From contig NZ_CP159835.1 in NCBI RefSeq assembly GCF_047731265.1, forward strand, positions 682,001 to 746,000: a DNA stretch of 64,000 bases, written 5' to 3'. The first letter of the stretch is position 1; each line of letters begins with the position of its first letter. Origin of the DNA: Patiriisocius sp047731265 (GTDB taxonomy: Bacteria > Bacteroidota > Bacteroidia > Flavobacteriales > Flavobacteriaceae). The notes under the pieces are model-generated. The model saw only the letters and a program-made list of their open reading frames with translations, was not told where the DNA came from and ran no database searches. A program made the translations under genes and the position numbers. This document shows, one piece after another, positions 8,673 through 17,368 of the stretch.

Positions 8673-8711
8673 CAACTAAATAATTAGTTAAACTAATTAT
8701 TTAGTTGTAAT
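8669..8711. promoter_or_regulatory. BlaI-type double operator, 43-bp palindrome
   Basis: Two 21-bp arms are perfectly complementary around a single central base at 8690. Each arm contains AACTAAATAATTAGTT or its complement, itself nearly symmetrical (AACTA-N6-TAGTT), so the site looks like two adjacent dimer-binding operators. The outer ends read TTACAACT and AGTTGTAA, compatible with the TACA...TGTA half-sites of BlaI/MecI operators. It lies between the divergent repressor and DUF456 genes and overlaps the repressor's own -7 box. Confidence 0.75.
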
Positions 8712-8762
8712 ATGTAACAAATGAGCAAAACCGACGTCTTATTGATGCTAATCAATTATTAA

Positions 8763-9263
8763 ATGGAAATACTATTTGTTGTTTTGGGATTTATTTTGAT
8801 GCTTGTGGGTATCATAGGAAGTTTTTTGCCTGTCCTCCCAGGAGTGCCCGTAAGTTGGCTTGGTCTTGTTGCCTTATACCTTTCGCCAAAATTAGAAATT
8901 GACTGGACCTTTCTTATCATCACGGGTATAGTAGCAATACTTCTCTATATTTTAGACTATATAATTCCCGCTCTTGGCACTAAAAAATATGGGGGCAGCA
9001 AAGCTGGTGTTTATGGAACTATGATTGGGCTGGCCGTAGGCATCATCGCTCCTATTCCTTTTGGCATTTTAATAGGTGCCTTTGTTGGAGCCTTTATAGG
9101 TGAGGTCGCTTTTAATAAAACTCAAGGTGATGTTGCTGTTAAAGCTGCCTTTGGTTCTTTTTTAGGCTTTTTAGCCTCTACGTTTGTCAAATTTATGGCT
9201 ACCATGGTTTATTTAGGAATCTTTATTTATAAAGTAGTAGTGAATTCTGAGTTGTTGTTTTAG
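8763..9263 (+). CDS. DUF456 membrane protein
   Basis: 166 residues, almost entirely hydrophobic with about five helices. The N-terminal signature is GIIGSFLPVLPGVPVSWLGL (about 17-36), and the glycine-rich hairpin GTKKYGGSKAGVYGTMIGLA is also characteristic of DUF456. The function of the family is unknown. It is divergent from the blaI operon, and the double operator lies within its upstream region, so co-regulation by the repressor is possible. It is followed by 166 bp with no gene before the convergent nitroreductase. Confidence 0.85.
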   Translation: MEILFVVLGFILMLVGIIGSFLPVLPGVPVSWLGLVALYLSPKLEIDWTFLIITGIVAILLYILDYIIPALGTKKYGGSKAGVYGTMIGLAVGIIAPIPFGILIGAFVGAFIGEVAFNKTQGDVAVKAAFGSFLGFLASTFVKFMATMVYLGIFIYKVVVNSELLF

Positions 9264-9429
9264 TAACAAGAACCCCTTCCAAGTTTTAGAAAATCAACAA
9301 CATTGTTTTACTTAAATTTTACAAGCAAAGTTAACCTTCCCCTAAACACATAAGAATATTCTTAATTTCGTTAAACCTAAATAGATACTGGGGGAAGCAG
9401 CAAAATGAAAGTAGAGAAAAATATTTGAA

Positions 9430-9987
9430 TTACAACCACTCCGTTTTTTCTTCGATCGAAGAGTTTCTAGAGCCTTCTTCTAAAATCCCATCGTATTTTC
9501 CTAGATAGAAAAAACCTAAACATGTTTCGCCTTCAGCAAGGTCAAAAAACAAGTCCATATGTTTAATCAATTCTGGACTACTCCAATACGCACCGATTTT
9601 TAGTTCGTGCGCTGTTAACCACATATTTTGAACTGCCATGGCGGTAGCCGCTACTTCTTCCCATTCTGGAATCCGCCCTTTGGGATCGCGCTGCATACAT
9701 ATAGCAATTACAACTGCGGACTGAGCAGGTTTTTCCTTTATCTTTTTGTATTTAAATTCTGAAAAGGTTTCCGCCGTTTCTTTAAACTTTTCCGCTAGAA
9801 AAAATCCGAGCGAGGCTTTAGCCTCACCTTGCAAAACTTTAAATCTCCAAGGCTCTGTTCTCTTGTGAGTGGGGGCAAAGTTTGCAGCTTCTAATAGAAG
9901 TATGAGCTCCTCTTTAGTGATTGGCTCCTTATTGTATTGAGCAGGAAAGACTGATCTTCGACTTTTAATAATTTCAGAAATTTTCAT
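9430..9987 (-). CDS. Nitroreductase family protein
   Basis: 185-residue FMN-dependent oxidoreductase of the nitroreductase superfamily. The flavin-phosphate signature IIKSRRSVFPAQYNKEPI opens the protein, followed by ANFAPTHKRTEPWRFKVL and the C-terminal binding region CLGFFYLGKYDG. The family reduces nitroaromatics, quinones or related compounds with NAD(P)H; the real substrate cannot be read from sequence. It is monocistronic, with unassigned sequence on both sides. The lysine/arginine start MKISEIIKSRRSV is normal for the short NfsB-like or YdjA-like subgroup. Confidence 0.85.
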   Translation of the reverse strand: MKISEIIKSRRSVFPAQYNKEPITKEELILLLEAANFAPTHKRTEPWRFKVLQGEAKASLGFFLAEKFKETAETFSEFKYKKIKEKPAQSAVVIAICMQRDPKGRIPEWEEVAATAMAVQNMWLTAHELKIGAYWSSPELIKHMDLFFDLAEGETCLGFFYLGKYDGILEEGSRNSSIEEKTEWL

Positions 9988-10341
9988 TATATTTTTTTAT
10001 AAAGTACCGTTATTTTAAAATTTTAAACACTTTATTTCCATCGAAAAAACCAATCTCTAAAATTGTTTTTTAAATAGCTATTACTCAAAAATGAAAGAAC
10101 CGCGTCCAATCACTAATTGAATACAGCTCCATCAGAATAAAAATCAAAGTTTAAGGTTTGGAAAAAAAAGAAAACTAATTAGGCTACTAAATAACTACTA
10201 AAACTTTTAAACGCGTCAAACTATTATTCAAATGTCATCAATACAAGGCGCTAAAATCACTTTTTAGACAAAAAAAGCCGCTATAAATAGCGGCTCCATT
10301 ATTTTTTAAATCTGAATTCAAAACTCTGAACTCAATAACTT
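9988..10341. other. Intergenic region, 354 bp, holding the hppD terminator
   Basis: Sits upstream of the nitroreductase and downstream of hppD. Apart from the hairpin at 10270-10297, nothing is recognisable and the frames are broken by stops. Confidence 0.5.
10270..10297 (-). terminator. Rho-independent terminator of hppD
   Basis: An 8-bp perfect stem, AGCCGCTA (10276-10283) and TAGCGGCT (10288-10295), encloses a 4-nt loop. On the minus strand it is followed by a run of T. It lies about 45 bp beyond the hppD stop. Confidence 0.8.
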
Positions 10342-11505
10342 CTAAAGAGTTCCTCTCCTAGCCTGCTGTCTTTCAATAGCTTCAAAAAGAGCTTTAAAGT
10401 TACCTACTCCAAAAGATTGTGCTCCTTTTCGTTGGATCACTTCAATAAACATAGTGGGTCTATCAAGGACGTTATTTGTAAATAGTTGTAATAAATAGCC
10501 TTCCTCGTCACGGTCTATTAAAATTCCGTGTTTTTTTAACACTTCAATATCTTCATCAATTTCACCCACGCGTTCTAATACATCATCATAATACGTATCA
10601 GGAACATATAAAAACTCTACACCTCTATCACGCATTTGTGAAACTGTCGCTACAATATCGTCTGTTGCTAAGGCTAAATGTTGCACTCCTGCACCATTAT
10701 AAAAATCAAGATATTCTTCAATTTGAGATTTCTTCTTTCCTTTTGCTGGTTCATTAATTGGGAATTTTATTCTTCCGTTTCCATTGCTCATTACTTTACT
10801 CATAAGAGCAGTAAAATCTGTTGCAATATCGTCGTCTGCAAAACTAATGATCTGTGCAAAACCCATTGTTTTTGCATAAAACTCACACCATTTATTCATT
10901 TCGCCCCAACCCACATTTCCAACAATATGATCGATAAATTTTAAACCAACCGGTTCTGGATTGTAGTGTGATTCCCACTTGGTAAAACCTGGTAAAAAGA
11001 GACCATTATAGTTTTTACGCTCAATGAACATATGCACTGTTTCGCCGTAGGTGTAAATTCCACTTTTAATGATATAACCATCGCCATCTTCTTCACGGGT
11101 TGGTTCTAAAAATGGTTTCGCCCCACGTTTTGTAGTTTCTTCAAAACTTTTTGTCGCATCATCTACCCATAATGCAATGACTTTAGCCGCATCACCGTGT
11201 AGATTAATATGTTCGTTTATAGGGCCATCTTTGGTCAAAGGAGTTGTTAATACCAAACGGATTTTATCCTGTTTTAACACATAAGAAACACTATCTTTTC
11301 TTCCTGTTTCCAAGCCTGCGTAAGCTTCAGATTGAAAACCGAATGCCGTTTTATAATAAACCGCTGATTGTTTTGCGTTCCCAACATAGAGTTCTACATA
11401 GTCTGTGCCCAATAAGGGAAGAAAATCTTCTGCTTCTTCAAAAAGCTTGCGCAGACTAAACTCTGTATTCTGCAAATCCTTTAAATTTTTAATCTCTTTT
11501 GCCAT
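10342..11505 (-). CDS. hppD: 4-hydroxyphenylpyruvate dioxygenase
   Basis: Fe(II) dioxygenase converting 4-hydroxyphenylpyruvate to homogentisate in tyrosine catabolism. 387 residues is a normal length. The N-terminal vicinal-oxygen-chelate half spans about 30-165. The catalytic C-terminal half carries the metal triad: His193 in FIDHIVGNVGW, His276 in GVQHLALATDDI and Glu355 in MFIEVIQRKG. The closing segment FEAIERQQARRGTL is also typical. No other tyrosine-degradation gene (such as homogentisate dioxygenase) is adjacent in the window. A strong terminator follows. Confidence 0.97.
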   Translation of the reverse strand: MAKEIKNLKDLQNTEFSLRKLFEEAEDFLPLLGTDYVELYVGNAKQSAVYYKTAFGFQSEAYAGLETGRKDSVSYVLKQDKIRLVLTTPLTKDGPINEHINLHGDAAKVIALWVDDATKSFEETTKRGAKPFLEPTREEDGDGYIIKSGIYTYGETVHMFIERKNYNGLFLPGFTKWESHYNPEPVGLKFIDHIVGNVGWGEMNKWCEFYAKTMGFAQIISFADDDIATDFTALMSKVMSNGNGRIKFPINEPAKGKKKSQIEEYLDFYNGAGVQHLALATDDIVATVSQMRDRGVEFLYVPDTYYDDVLERVGEIDEDIEVLKKHGILIDRDEEGYLLQLFTNNVLDRPTMFIEVIQRKGAQSFGVGNFKALFEAIERQQARRGTL

Positions 11506-11671
11506 GAAAGTAGTTTTTAGGCGAGTGACTTGAAAAAGAGCTAAGTCACTTTCTTAATACAAATATCTGCAAATTAATCGAAATAATTATTTTCAAAACG
11601 AGCTTAGTAAAAAACATCCTGAAAAAATGCATCGAAATAGTGTTTTCTAGGCATCCTTGAAAAAAATAACC

Positions 11672-12031
11672 TTAGTTCTCCTTATGATCTTTAATAACAT
11701 CCTCATTCCTGTATAAACAACAGGGGTGAACACTGTTATATGCTTCATCTGTGGCTGTAATTTCTTTCGTATCGTGACCAACTTGAGCAACACTTTGGCT
11801 TATGGATGTAAGACTCGCTTTACGCTCATCATAAATAAGACTCAATTGCTTGCTCTCTATGTCCCAAACAGCACTTTTTACACCTTTGGTTTTTATAGCG
11901 GCTTTTTCAATTCTTACTTTACACATTCCGCAAATACCGTCTACATCCATGGTTGCCCTTGCATTTTTGTTTTGGGCTTGCACCGAAAATCCCGTTAGTG
12001 CAATTAATGCTACTATTAATAACTTTTTCAT
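11672..12031 (-). CDS. Secreted heavy-metal-associated (HMA) domain protein
   Basis: 119 residues. The signal peptide (MKKLLIVALIALTGFSVQAQ) targets it to the periplasm. The HMA fold follows with CGMC at 34-37, a CxxC soft-metal site, and the usual strand pattern (VKSAVWDIESKQLSLIYDER). A C-terminal HPCC (102-105) adds a second possible metal site. It probably binds or carries copper or a similar ion. It is last in the same-direction group with the frameshifted TonB receptor and the HMA-MauE fusion, and a dispersed repeat lies between it and the receptor gene. Confidence 0.8.
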   Translation of the reverse strand: MKKLLIVALIALTGFSVQAQNKNARATMDVDGICGMCKVRIEKAAIKTKGVKSAVWDIESKQLSLIYDERKASLTSISQSVAQVGHDTKEITATDEAYNSVHPCCLYRNEDVIKDHKEN

Positions 12032-12067
12032 CTTTTTTGTTTTTTTAGTTTATAAATCTATTTAAAA

Positions 12068-12092
12068 TGCCACTCCCCTTTGAATGGGAGGC
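12068..12092. repeat. Dispersed CCCTTCAAAG palindromic repeat
   Basis: CTCCC (12073-12077) and GGGAG (12086-12090) form the stem. The minus strand reads CCTCCCATTCAAAGGGGAG, carrying the same TTCAAAGG core as the other copies in the window. Confidence 0.45.
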
Positions 12093-12123
12093 GATATTTT
12101 TTAATATTGAAAATTTCAAATTG

Positions 12124-14357
12124 TTACTGTATTTTAAATCGCAGACCTAAATAAACATTACGTCCAAAGATAGGACCATACACAAATGTACTATCAAAAT
12201 TTGAACCAAACGGATTCTCCGCATCGATGATTGGATTTTCTTGCCTTTCATCTAGTATGTTTTCACCTCCCAAATATACTTCAAATGCTGGAGAAAACAC
12301 TTTTGTTACTTGTGCATTAAAGGTGCCAATGGACGGCGAAAATTCTGGTCTGCTAAATGCTGGCGAGTTCCCATCAGTATTTCCGTATCGTTGGGCTCCC
12401 AGCCAATTATAAGTGACATCAAACCTCCATTGTCCGTTATCATTCGCGTTCGTTTCATAGCCTAAATTCCCAAAGATTCTATGCGAAGGCGTTAAAATTC
12501 GTTCGTTTCTTCCATCTATAAAATCTGTTTCAACGTCGTAATATTTATACGCCGTTCTCAACTCTAAATGTTCGGCTAGACTATAATTTAGTTCTACCTG
12601 AAAGCTGTTAGCATAACTATCACCCTCTAAATTATAAAACCGAATTTCATCTACATTATCCCAATCTACGACTACTTGATTTTGAAAATCGGTTCTATAA
12701 AAATCAAAAGTTATATCCCCTTTTTGTTCAAATAGCGTGAATCCTTGCATAAATGAAAGACCATAATTCCAAGCAATTTCAGGATCTAAGCCATAGATTC
12801 CGCCATCTGTATTTAAAATTGAAATTTCACGTGCTGTAGAAAACAGCGCTAAATTTTCAGTGAATATATTGGCGCTTCTTTTTCCCTACCGGCAGATGCT
12901 CTTAACGCTCCATTTTCCCAAGGTGTGTATCTTGCGTGAATCCTAGGGGTAAGGAAAAGTCCGAGAATATTATGATTGTCTGCACGAAGCCCTGCGGTCA
13001 TTGTCAAATCTTCTAAATCGTCGTAGGAATACTCAAAGAATGCGCCATAAGAACTTTCAATTCTATTAAAGTTTGTGGTTTCTACGAGTTCTTGATATTT
13101 ATCAAAAGTAGTACTTAAACCTGTCGTAAAATTATGTCTTGAATCGCTAATGATCGATTTAAACATAGCCGTGGCATAGAAACTCTCGTGATCAATCGTG
13201 TAGTCGCGAAGTCCAAAATAAGAATCTTGCTCGTGTTTGCTATATGCTGCTTGAACCCCAATACTTTGATATGGAATTTCAGGAAACACATAGCCTAACT
13301 TTGCTGTAACCCCATATTTTTGGGTGTCAATCTCTCCTCCCCAAACATTCATGGTACCACGATCTATGTCAGGGTTGAAACTAGTTTGACCAATTTGTTT
13401 TGAGTCATTCATATAATTGAAATTCACAAAACTTACAATTCCAGTTTTGGTATTGGAGTATTGCCAACGGTTCATTATATTAATTTGTTCCATTAAGGGA
13501 GTATCTAAAAAACCATCTTCATTTATATCATTCTTCACGCCACGATAGTTTCCGTGAACATACAAACCTGTATCCCATTTATCTGAAACTTTCGTATTAA
13601 CGTGGGTGTTTAGTTCAAACCTTCCGTTAAGGGCGCCGTAGGCATTCAAAAAGAATTTATCATCTGTTGCAGGTTTAACCAGCTCCGCATTAATCTGTCC
13701 TGCAATACTTTCAAAACCATTAACAACGCTTCCCGCACCCTTAGTAATTTGTATACTCTCTACCCAAGTACCAGGAATAAAACTGAGGCCAAAAGCCTGT
13801 CCAGCTCCTCTAATACTAGGAATGTTCTCTGTAGTAATTAAAGTATATGGACTGGTAAGACCCAACATTTTTATTTGACGTGCACCAGTAATAGCATCTG
13901 CAAAATTAACATCGATGGACGGGTTGGTCTCAAAGCTTTCAGAAAGGTTGCAACAGGCTGCTTTTAATAACTCGGCCTGACTCACATTAATCACATTTTC
14001 TGCGGAAAGAAAAGAACGAGAAGACGCTTTTATTCTTGCCGAAATAGTCACCTCATCCAAAGTCCCCTTAGATTGCAATGAATGCCGAATATTCCGTGGC
14101 GTATTTATAGTGATCGTATCAGATTTATAGCCAACATAACTAATAACCAGTTTTGAATATTCTGAAGTATACCTAATCCTGAATTCGCCATCAAAATCTG
14201 TCACCGCTCCTATTTGAGAGTCCAACCAAAATACGTTTGCGCCAGGTAATGGAACTTCGCGGTTATTGGAATCCACTTCTAAAATAATACCGTTTATCTC
14301 TTCCTGAGAGAATAGCATTGTTGGTACTAAGAAGAGCAATAAAATTAAAATTCTCAT
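12124..14357 (-). pseudogene. TonB-dependent receptor, broken by a one-base frameshift
   Basis: Two frames together encode one outer-membrane receptor. The upstream part (14357 to 12849, 502 residues) has a signal peptide, a CarboxypepD_reg-like domain (about 22-95), a plug with an unusual CCNLSESFE motif (Cys135-Cys136), and the first barrel strands; it then ends at a premature stop. The downstream part continues the barrel to NVYLGLRFKIQ at 12124. The break is at the CCC run 12884-12886. One more C there (G on the coding strand) would change REKEAPIYSLKI-stop into RGKRSANIFTENLALFSTAR and join the frames. It could be a real inactivation or a sequencing error in a short homopolymer. Its stop-codon side overlaps nothing, but its start overlaps the HMA-MauE gene by ATGA. 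Given the neighbours, the cargo is probably a metal or a metal complex. Confidence 0.85.
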
Positions 14358-15088
14358 AATGCGATAGTTTTAAAGATTAATACTCCAGCCATTAACAACA
14401 TTATGGCATTTTCAATAAAAGTAGCCTGAGTCATAGGCAGTTTTAAAACAGTTCCTAAGCAAGCACATTCTATTGTTTTCTTACTTAATAGACTTAAAGT
14501 AACCCCTATGGTTGTTATTCCTAATACTACTAATGTTACGACGAGTAAAACAGGCACTTCAATCCTCATTAAAAATAAAACTCCTAGCACAACTTCTATA
14601 AATGGATAGGCCAATGCATAGGGCTTAAATATTTTTGCCAAAGGATCATACATTGAAAATGATTGAGCAAATCCTTGAAGATCAAGAAATTTAAAAAGGC
14701 TAAAGACAATGAAGAAATACCCCATATAATCGAGCATCATTTCAGTTGGCTTTAAGCTTGGATGGTTAGACGCAACAGTCATTAAAACGATTGCTCCCAA
14801 TATTAAAAAGAGCGGTTTTAACCGTTTTAGTTTCGATTCAGACACCGTTACGGGTTCCTTTGAAAAAACATTTTCAGAATCGATTTCTTTACTGGTTATT
14901 TGAAATTTTTCGGGCAGCGTTTTGTTTAATTCGGCTACTGAAATAATGCGATTAACATCCATTTGGGCAATGCCGATTTCTAAAGAGACTTCGACGTTTT
15001 CAACTCCGTCTATACTATGAAGATGTTTTTTTACTGAAGCTAAACAACCGTTACAGGTCATACCCTTTACGTTATATATTTGTTTCAT
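14354..15088 (-). CDS. HMA domain fused to a MauE/DoxX-like membrane domain
   Basis: 244 residues. Residues 1-65 are an HMA domain with GMTCNGC (Cys12, Cys15). After a polar linker, residues 90-244 are a four-helix membrane domain of the MauE/DoxX type, with ECACLG (Cys208, Cys210) before the last helix pair. Cysteine pairs on both parts suggest metal or thiol relay from cytoplasm to membrane. It overlaps the TonB receptor gene by four bases, indicating translational coupling and a shared task in metal handling. The exact metal is unknown; copper is the usual candidate for this HMA type. Confidence 0.8.
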   Translation of the reverse strand: MKQIYNVKGMTCNGCLASVKKHLHSIDGVENVEVSLEIGIAQMDVNRIISVAELNKTLPEKFQITSKEIDSENVFSKEPVTVSESKLKRLKPLFLILGAIVLMTVASNHPSLKPTEMMLDYMGYFFIVFSLFKFLDLQGFAQSFSMYDPLAKIFKPYALAYPFIEVVLGVLFLMRIEVPVLLVVTLVVLGITTIGVTLSLLSKKTIECACLGTVLKLPMTQATFIENAIMLLMAGVLIFKTIAL

Positions 15089-15158
15089 GATATTTTAATT
15101 TTAGTGCGCTAATAAATGCTTCCAGGTTTCTTGGAAGTATATTGAAAAGGCAAAAAAA

Positions 15159-15563
15159 TCAAATAAGGAACGTCTCGAAAAGAACAGGAATGTCCTTTAG
15201 TAAAGGGGGTGGTTTGTATTCAGAATAAAATACATGTTTTTCAGTGCTTGTGTTTTCAGACTGAAATGTAAAAACAGCTACATAAGCTGCTGCAAAAGTG
15301 GGCTGCAAATTGAATTGAAAATCTGAATATGCAAAATTGTCATCTGTATCTACAGCAGTGTAAGTGTTTGAGCAGCAAGAATGTGTTTCTTCTGTTTCTT
15401 CACAACCATCATTTTCCATCGCCATCCCACAAGAAAGTTGTTCTTGCCCAACAGTCACCTTTTCCATCATCACAAACTCTCCACAAAAATGTTTTGCATA
15501 CGACACACCGCTGCTACTTAAAAGTAGTAAAAGAGATAATGTTATAGAAAATAATTTTTGCAT
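15159..15563 (-). CDS. HYC_CC_PP family protein
   Basis: Small secreted protein of a flavobacterial family named after its motifs, seen here as KHFCG, the cysteine pair in HSCC, and the proline cluster in YKPPPLLKD near the C-terminus. I start it at ATG 15561-15563, which gives the signal peptide MQKLFSITLSLLLLLSSSG; an upstream ATG at 15605 would put 14 non-signal residues in front. Six or so cysteines in 134 residues suggest metal binding or disulfides. It is co-directional with the HMA and TonB receptor genes, 70 bp upstream of the HMA-MauE fusion. The molecular function is not established. Confidence 0.75.
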   Translation of the reverse strand: MQKLFSITLSLLLLLSSSGVSYAKHFCGEFVMMEKVTVGQEQLSCGMAMENDGCEETEETHSCCSNTYTAVDTDDNFAYSDFQFNLQPTFAAAYVAVFTFQSENTSTEKHVFYSEYKPPPLLKDIPVLFETFLI

Positions 15564-15669
15564 TGCTACAAAAGTACGAAAAGCCCAGTCAAAACTATAA
15601 TTCAAAATAGCTAATGAAAGGTTAATCTTTATGAATTTAACTGTGCGCTAAGAAATCTTTAAAAATAAG

Positions 15670-16206
15670 TTATTTAATCTCTTTATCTATTCTACCGCAC
15701 TTTAGCATTTTATCGCCAAAATATGGGTTTCTAATTTGGTCAGAACTACTCAACCAGTATGCCCCGGTATTGTTAAAAGCCATTGGACAATATTGTTTGT
15801 AAATAGCCCCCGACGTTATAGCACCTTCTATCATTTTTTCAACCGCTTGTGTAATACCTACAAAACTTTTGCGCTGGTCTTCAACATCCTTTGCATCTAT
15901 AACAATTTGAACCGCCATAACCGTAACTTCTGTAGCGTTTGCATTAAGTAAAGAAGTTTTTAATTTTTCTGCAGCAGTTGAAGCCTTTTCAGCACTAGTT
16001 AATACGAGCGCTTTTTTTAGCAGATCATAATCTGCATAGACTGCAGCTATAGTTTTGTCTGAAAAAGTGGGCGTTATTTCTGCCTCCTCAGTAGTGGCCG
16101 ACGGATTATTAGTATCTACAGTTTTAACCTCAGGTTCGGTATTGTTTTTACACGACGTTAGTATTGAGATCGACAATAATAATATACCTAGTTTTATAGT
16201 TTGCAT
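15670..16206 (-). CDS. DUF3347 lipoprotein
   Basis: 178 residues. The lipoprotein signal ends at Cys19 (LLSISILTSCKNN). After a low-complexity acidic linker, the DUF3347 domain starts at about residue 55 (AAVYADYDLLKKALVLTSAE) and ends with the conserved block YCPMAFNNTGAYWLSSSDQI followed by a NPYFGDKM motif and a final Cys. This domain is often found alone or attached to CusB-type copper-efflux adaptors. Its place at the head of the HMA/HYC/TonB group supports a periplasmic copper- or other metal-binding role; that is inference. Confidence 0.8.
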   Translation of the reverse strand: MQTIKLGILLLSISILTSCKNNTEPEVKTVDTNNPSATTEEAEITPTFSDKTIAAVYADYDLLKKALVLTSAEKASTAAEKLKTSLLNANATEVTVMAVQIVIDAKDVEDQRKSFVGITQAVEKMIEGAITSGAIYKQYCPMAFNNTGAYWLSSSDQIRNPYFGDKMLKCGRIDKEIK

Positions 16207-16248
16207 CTTGTTTCTTTTAGGGTAACAAAGATATAAAATACAGGCGTT

Positions 16249-16674
16249 CTATTTTCTGTTTTGAATGTAAAATGCAGGTACTAAAATAAGTAAAAATAAA
16301 GGCTGAATTAAAAATCTACGCACGTAAAAAATCGCGATATGAGGGGCTTCAGTATCATAGTTAATAAGCAATGCAAAAACCAATAAAAGAGTAGCTCCCA
16401 ATAAAAAATAGAGCATCGCTGAAAATTTAAGAATCGAAACCTTATCAAATAAAAACCATAAAATCAGAAGTGAAAGCCCTGAGTTCACTAAGAATCTAAC
16501 TAAAGTAGAAAGCACTAATTTTATGTGTTGCATGGCAGGTAATGCCTCGATGGTGTGATCTGTTTTAAAAAAAATCAATAGCGGATCGTAGAACATTTCG
16601 TTTTCAAAAGAACGAACTAACACAAGACCAACTACCGCGATTAAAACCGCAACTATTTTTAAAAATCTATGCAT
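16249..16674 (-). CDS. Exosortase F system-associated membrane protein
   Basis: 141 residues with four hydrophobic segments (about 4-20, 45-70, 75-103 and 112-135). Its size, its place immediately after xrtF with an 8-bp overlap, and features such as FENEMFYDPLLIFFK match the small protein that accompanies XrtF in flavobacteria. The partner's job is not known; it may assist the exosortase in membrane processing or anchoring of sorted proteins. Confidence 0.8.
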   Translation of the reverse strand: MHRFLKIVAVLIAVVGLVLVRSFENEMFYDPLLIFFKTDHTIEALPAMQHIKLVLSTLVRFLVNSGLSLLILWFLFDKVSILKFSAMLYFLLGATLLLVFALLINYDTEAPHIAIFYVRRFLIQPLFLLILVPAFYIQNRK

Positions 16675-17212
16675 TGGTTTGTTTCTTTAAAATTCGAACC
16701 CAAACCATCCATAGTATAAAAACCATCCCATAGATTAATGCCGGAAAAACTACACCATGCAAAAAACTACTATACTCGGGATAGCGATATAATGCGATGG
16801 TAAGCATGACTATCCTTAAAATGTTTACGGCATATATTAAAGCAATCCCAGCCATTGCAAATAATAGAGTTTGTCTAAATTTATTAGCAAATGCAATCAC
16901 AAAAGCGAGAAATAAAATAAAAATACTTACTGCATTACACCCTTCAATAATATAGGCAATGAACCTACCTTCAACGATTAAATTAATTTGGGGCTTCTCA
17001 CCGTGCGGGAATAATTGCGCATCATAACCTATACTTTCTAACACCAAACTGCACTGTTTTGCTACTAATTGTGTGATTGGATCAGGAGTGTTTCCATTGG
17101 TAGCACTGTGTTTTAGATAACTAGAATACAAAAAACTTAGTCCAATGTAAGTCCCTATAAAGAGTGTGACAAACCGAATTACATTTTTATATTTTACGAG
17201 TAGTGCTTTCAA
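16667..17212 (-). CDS. xrtF: Exosortase family protein XrtF
   Basis: 181-residue polytopic membrane protein with the exosortase/archaeosortase catalytic set: Cys92 in EGCNAVSIFILF, Arg133 in NILRIVML, and His152 in FLHGVVFPALIYG. Exosortases cleave C-terminal sorting tags and transfer the protein to a surface anchor, analogous to sortases. XrtF is the short flavobacterial type. No protein in this window shows an obvious tripartite sorting tail, so its substrates lie elsewhere. It is followed by its partner gene and is divergent from the GAF-domain gene. Confidence 0.88.
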   Translation of the reverse strand: MKALLVKYKNVIRFVTLFIGTYIGLSFLYSSYLKHSATNGNTPDPITQLVAKQCSLVLESIGYDAQLFPHGEKPQINLIVEGRFIAYIIEGCNAVSIFILFLAFVIAFANKFRQTLLFAMAGIALIYAVNILRIVMLTIALYRYPEYSSFLHGVVFPALIYGMVFILWMVWVRILKKQTNA

Positions 17213-17275
17213 AAAAGAGTGTTAAATTAAAACAAAAATAAACCATTTGTGATTGCTAAAGACCATTGCTTTAAA

Positions 17276-17283
17276 TACTTTTG
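17276..17283 (+). promoter_or_regulatory. Promoter -7 box for the GAF-domain gene
   Basis: TACTTTTG matches TAnnTTTG exactly. A TTG at 17252-17254 is placed about 21 bp upstream, suiting a Bacteroidota -33 element. It precedes ATG 17369. Confidence 0.4.
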
Positions 17284-17368
17284 TTTATTAGCCGTGAGAG
17301 ATGAGTTGTGAGCTCAAACAAGAAGACAGGTAACGGAATACTAATACATAACGAACCATTACAATAAA

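Noticed and set aside
10678..12065. Plus-strand frames across hppD and the HMA gene
   Set aside because: Antisense shadows without start context, family motifs or codon pattern.
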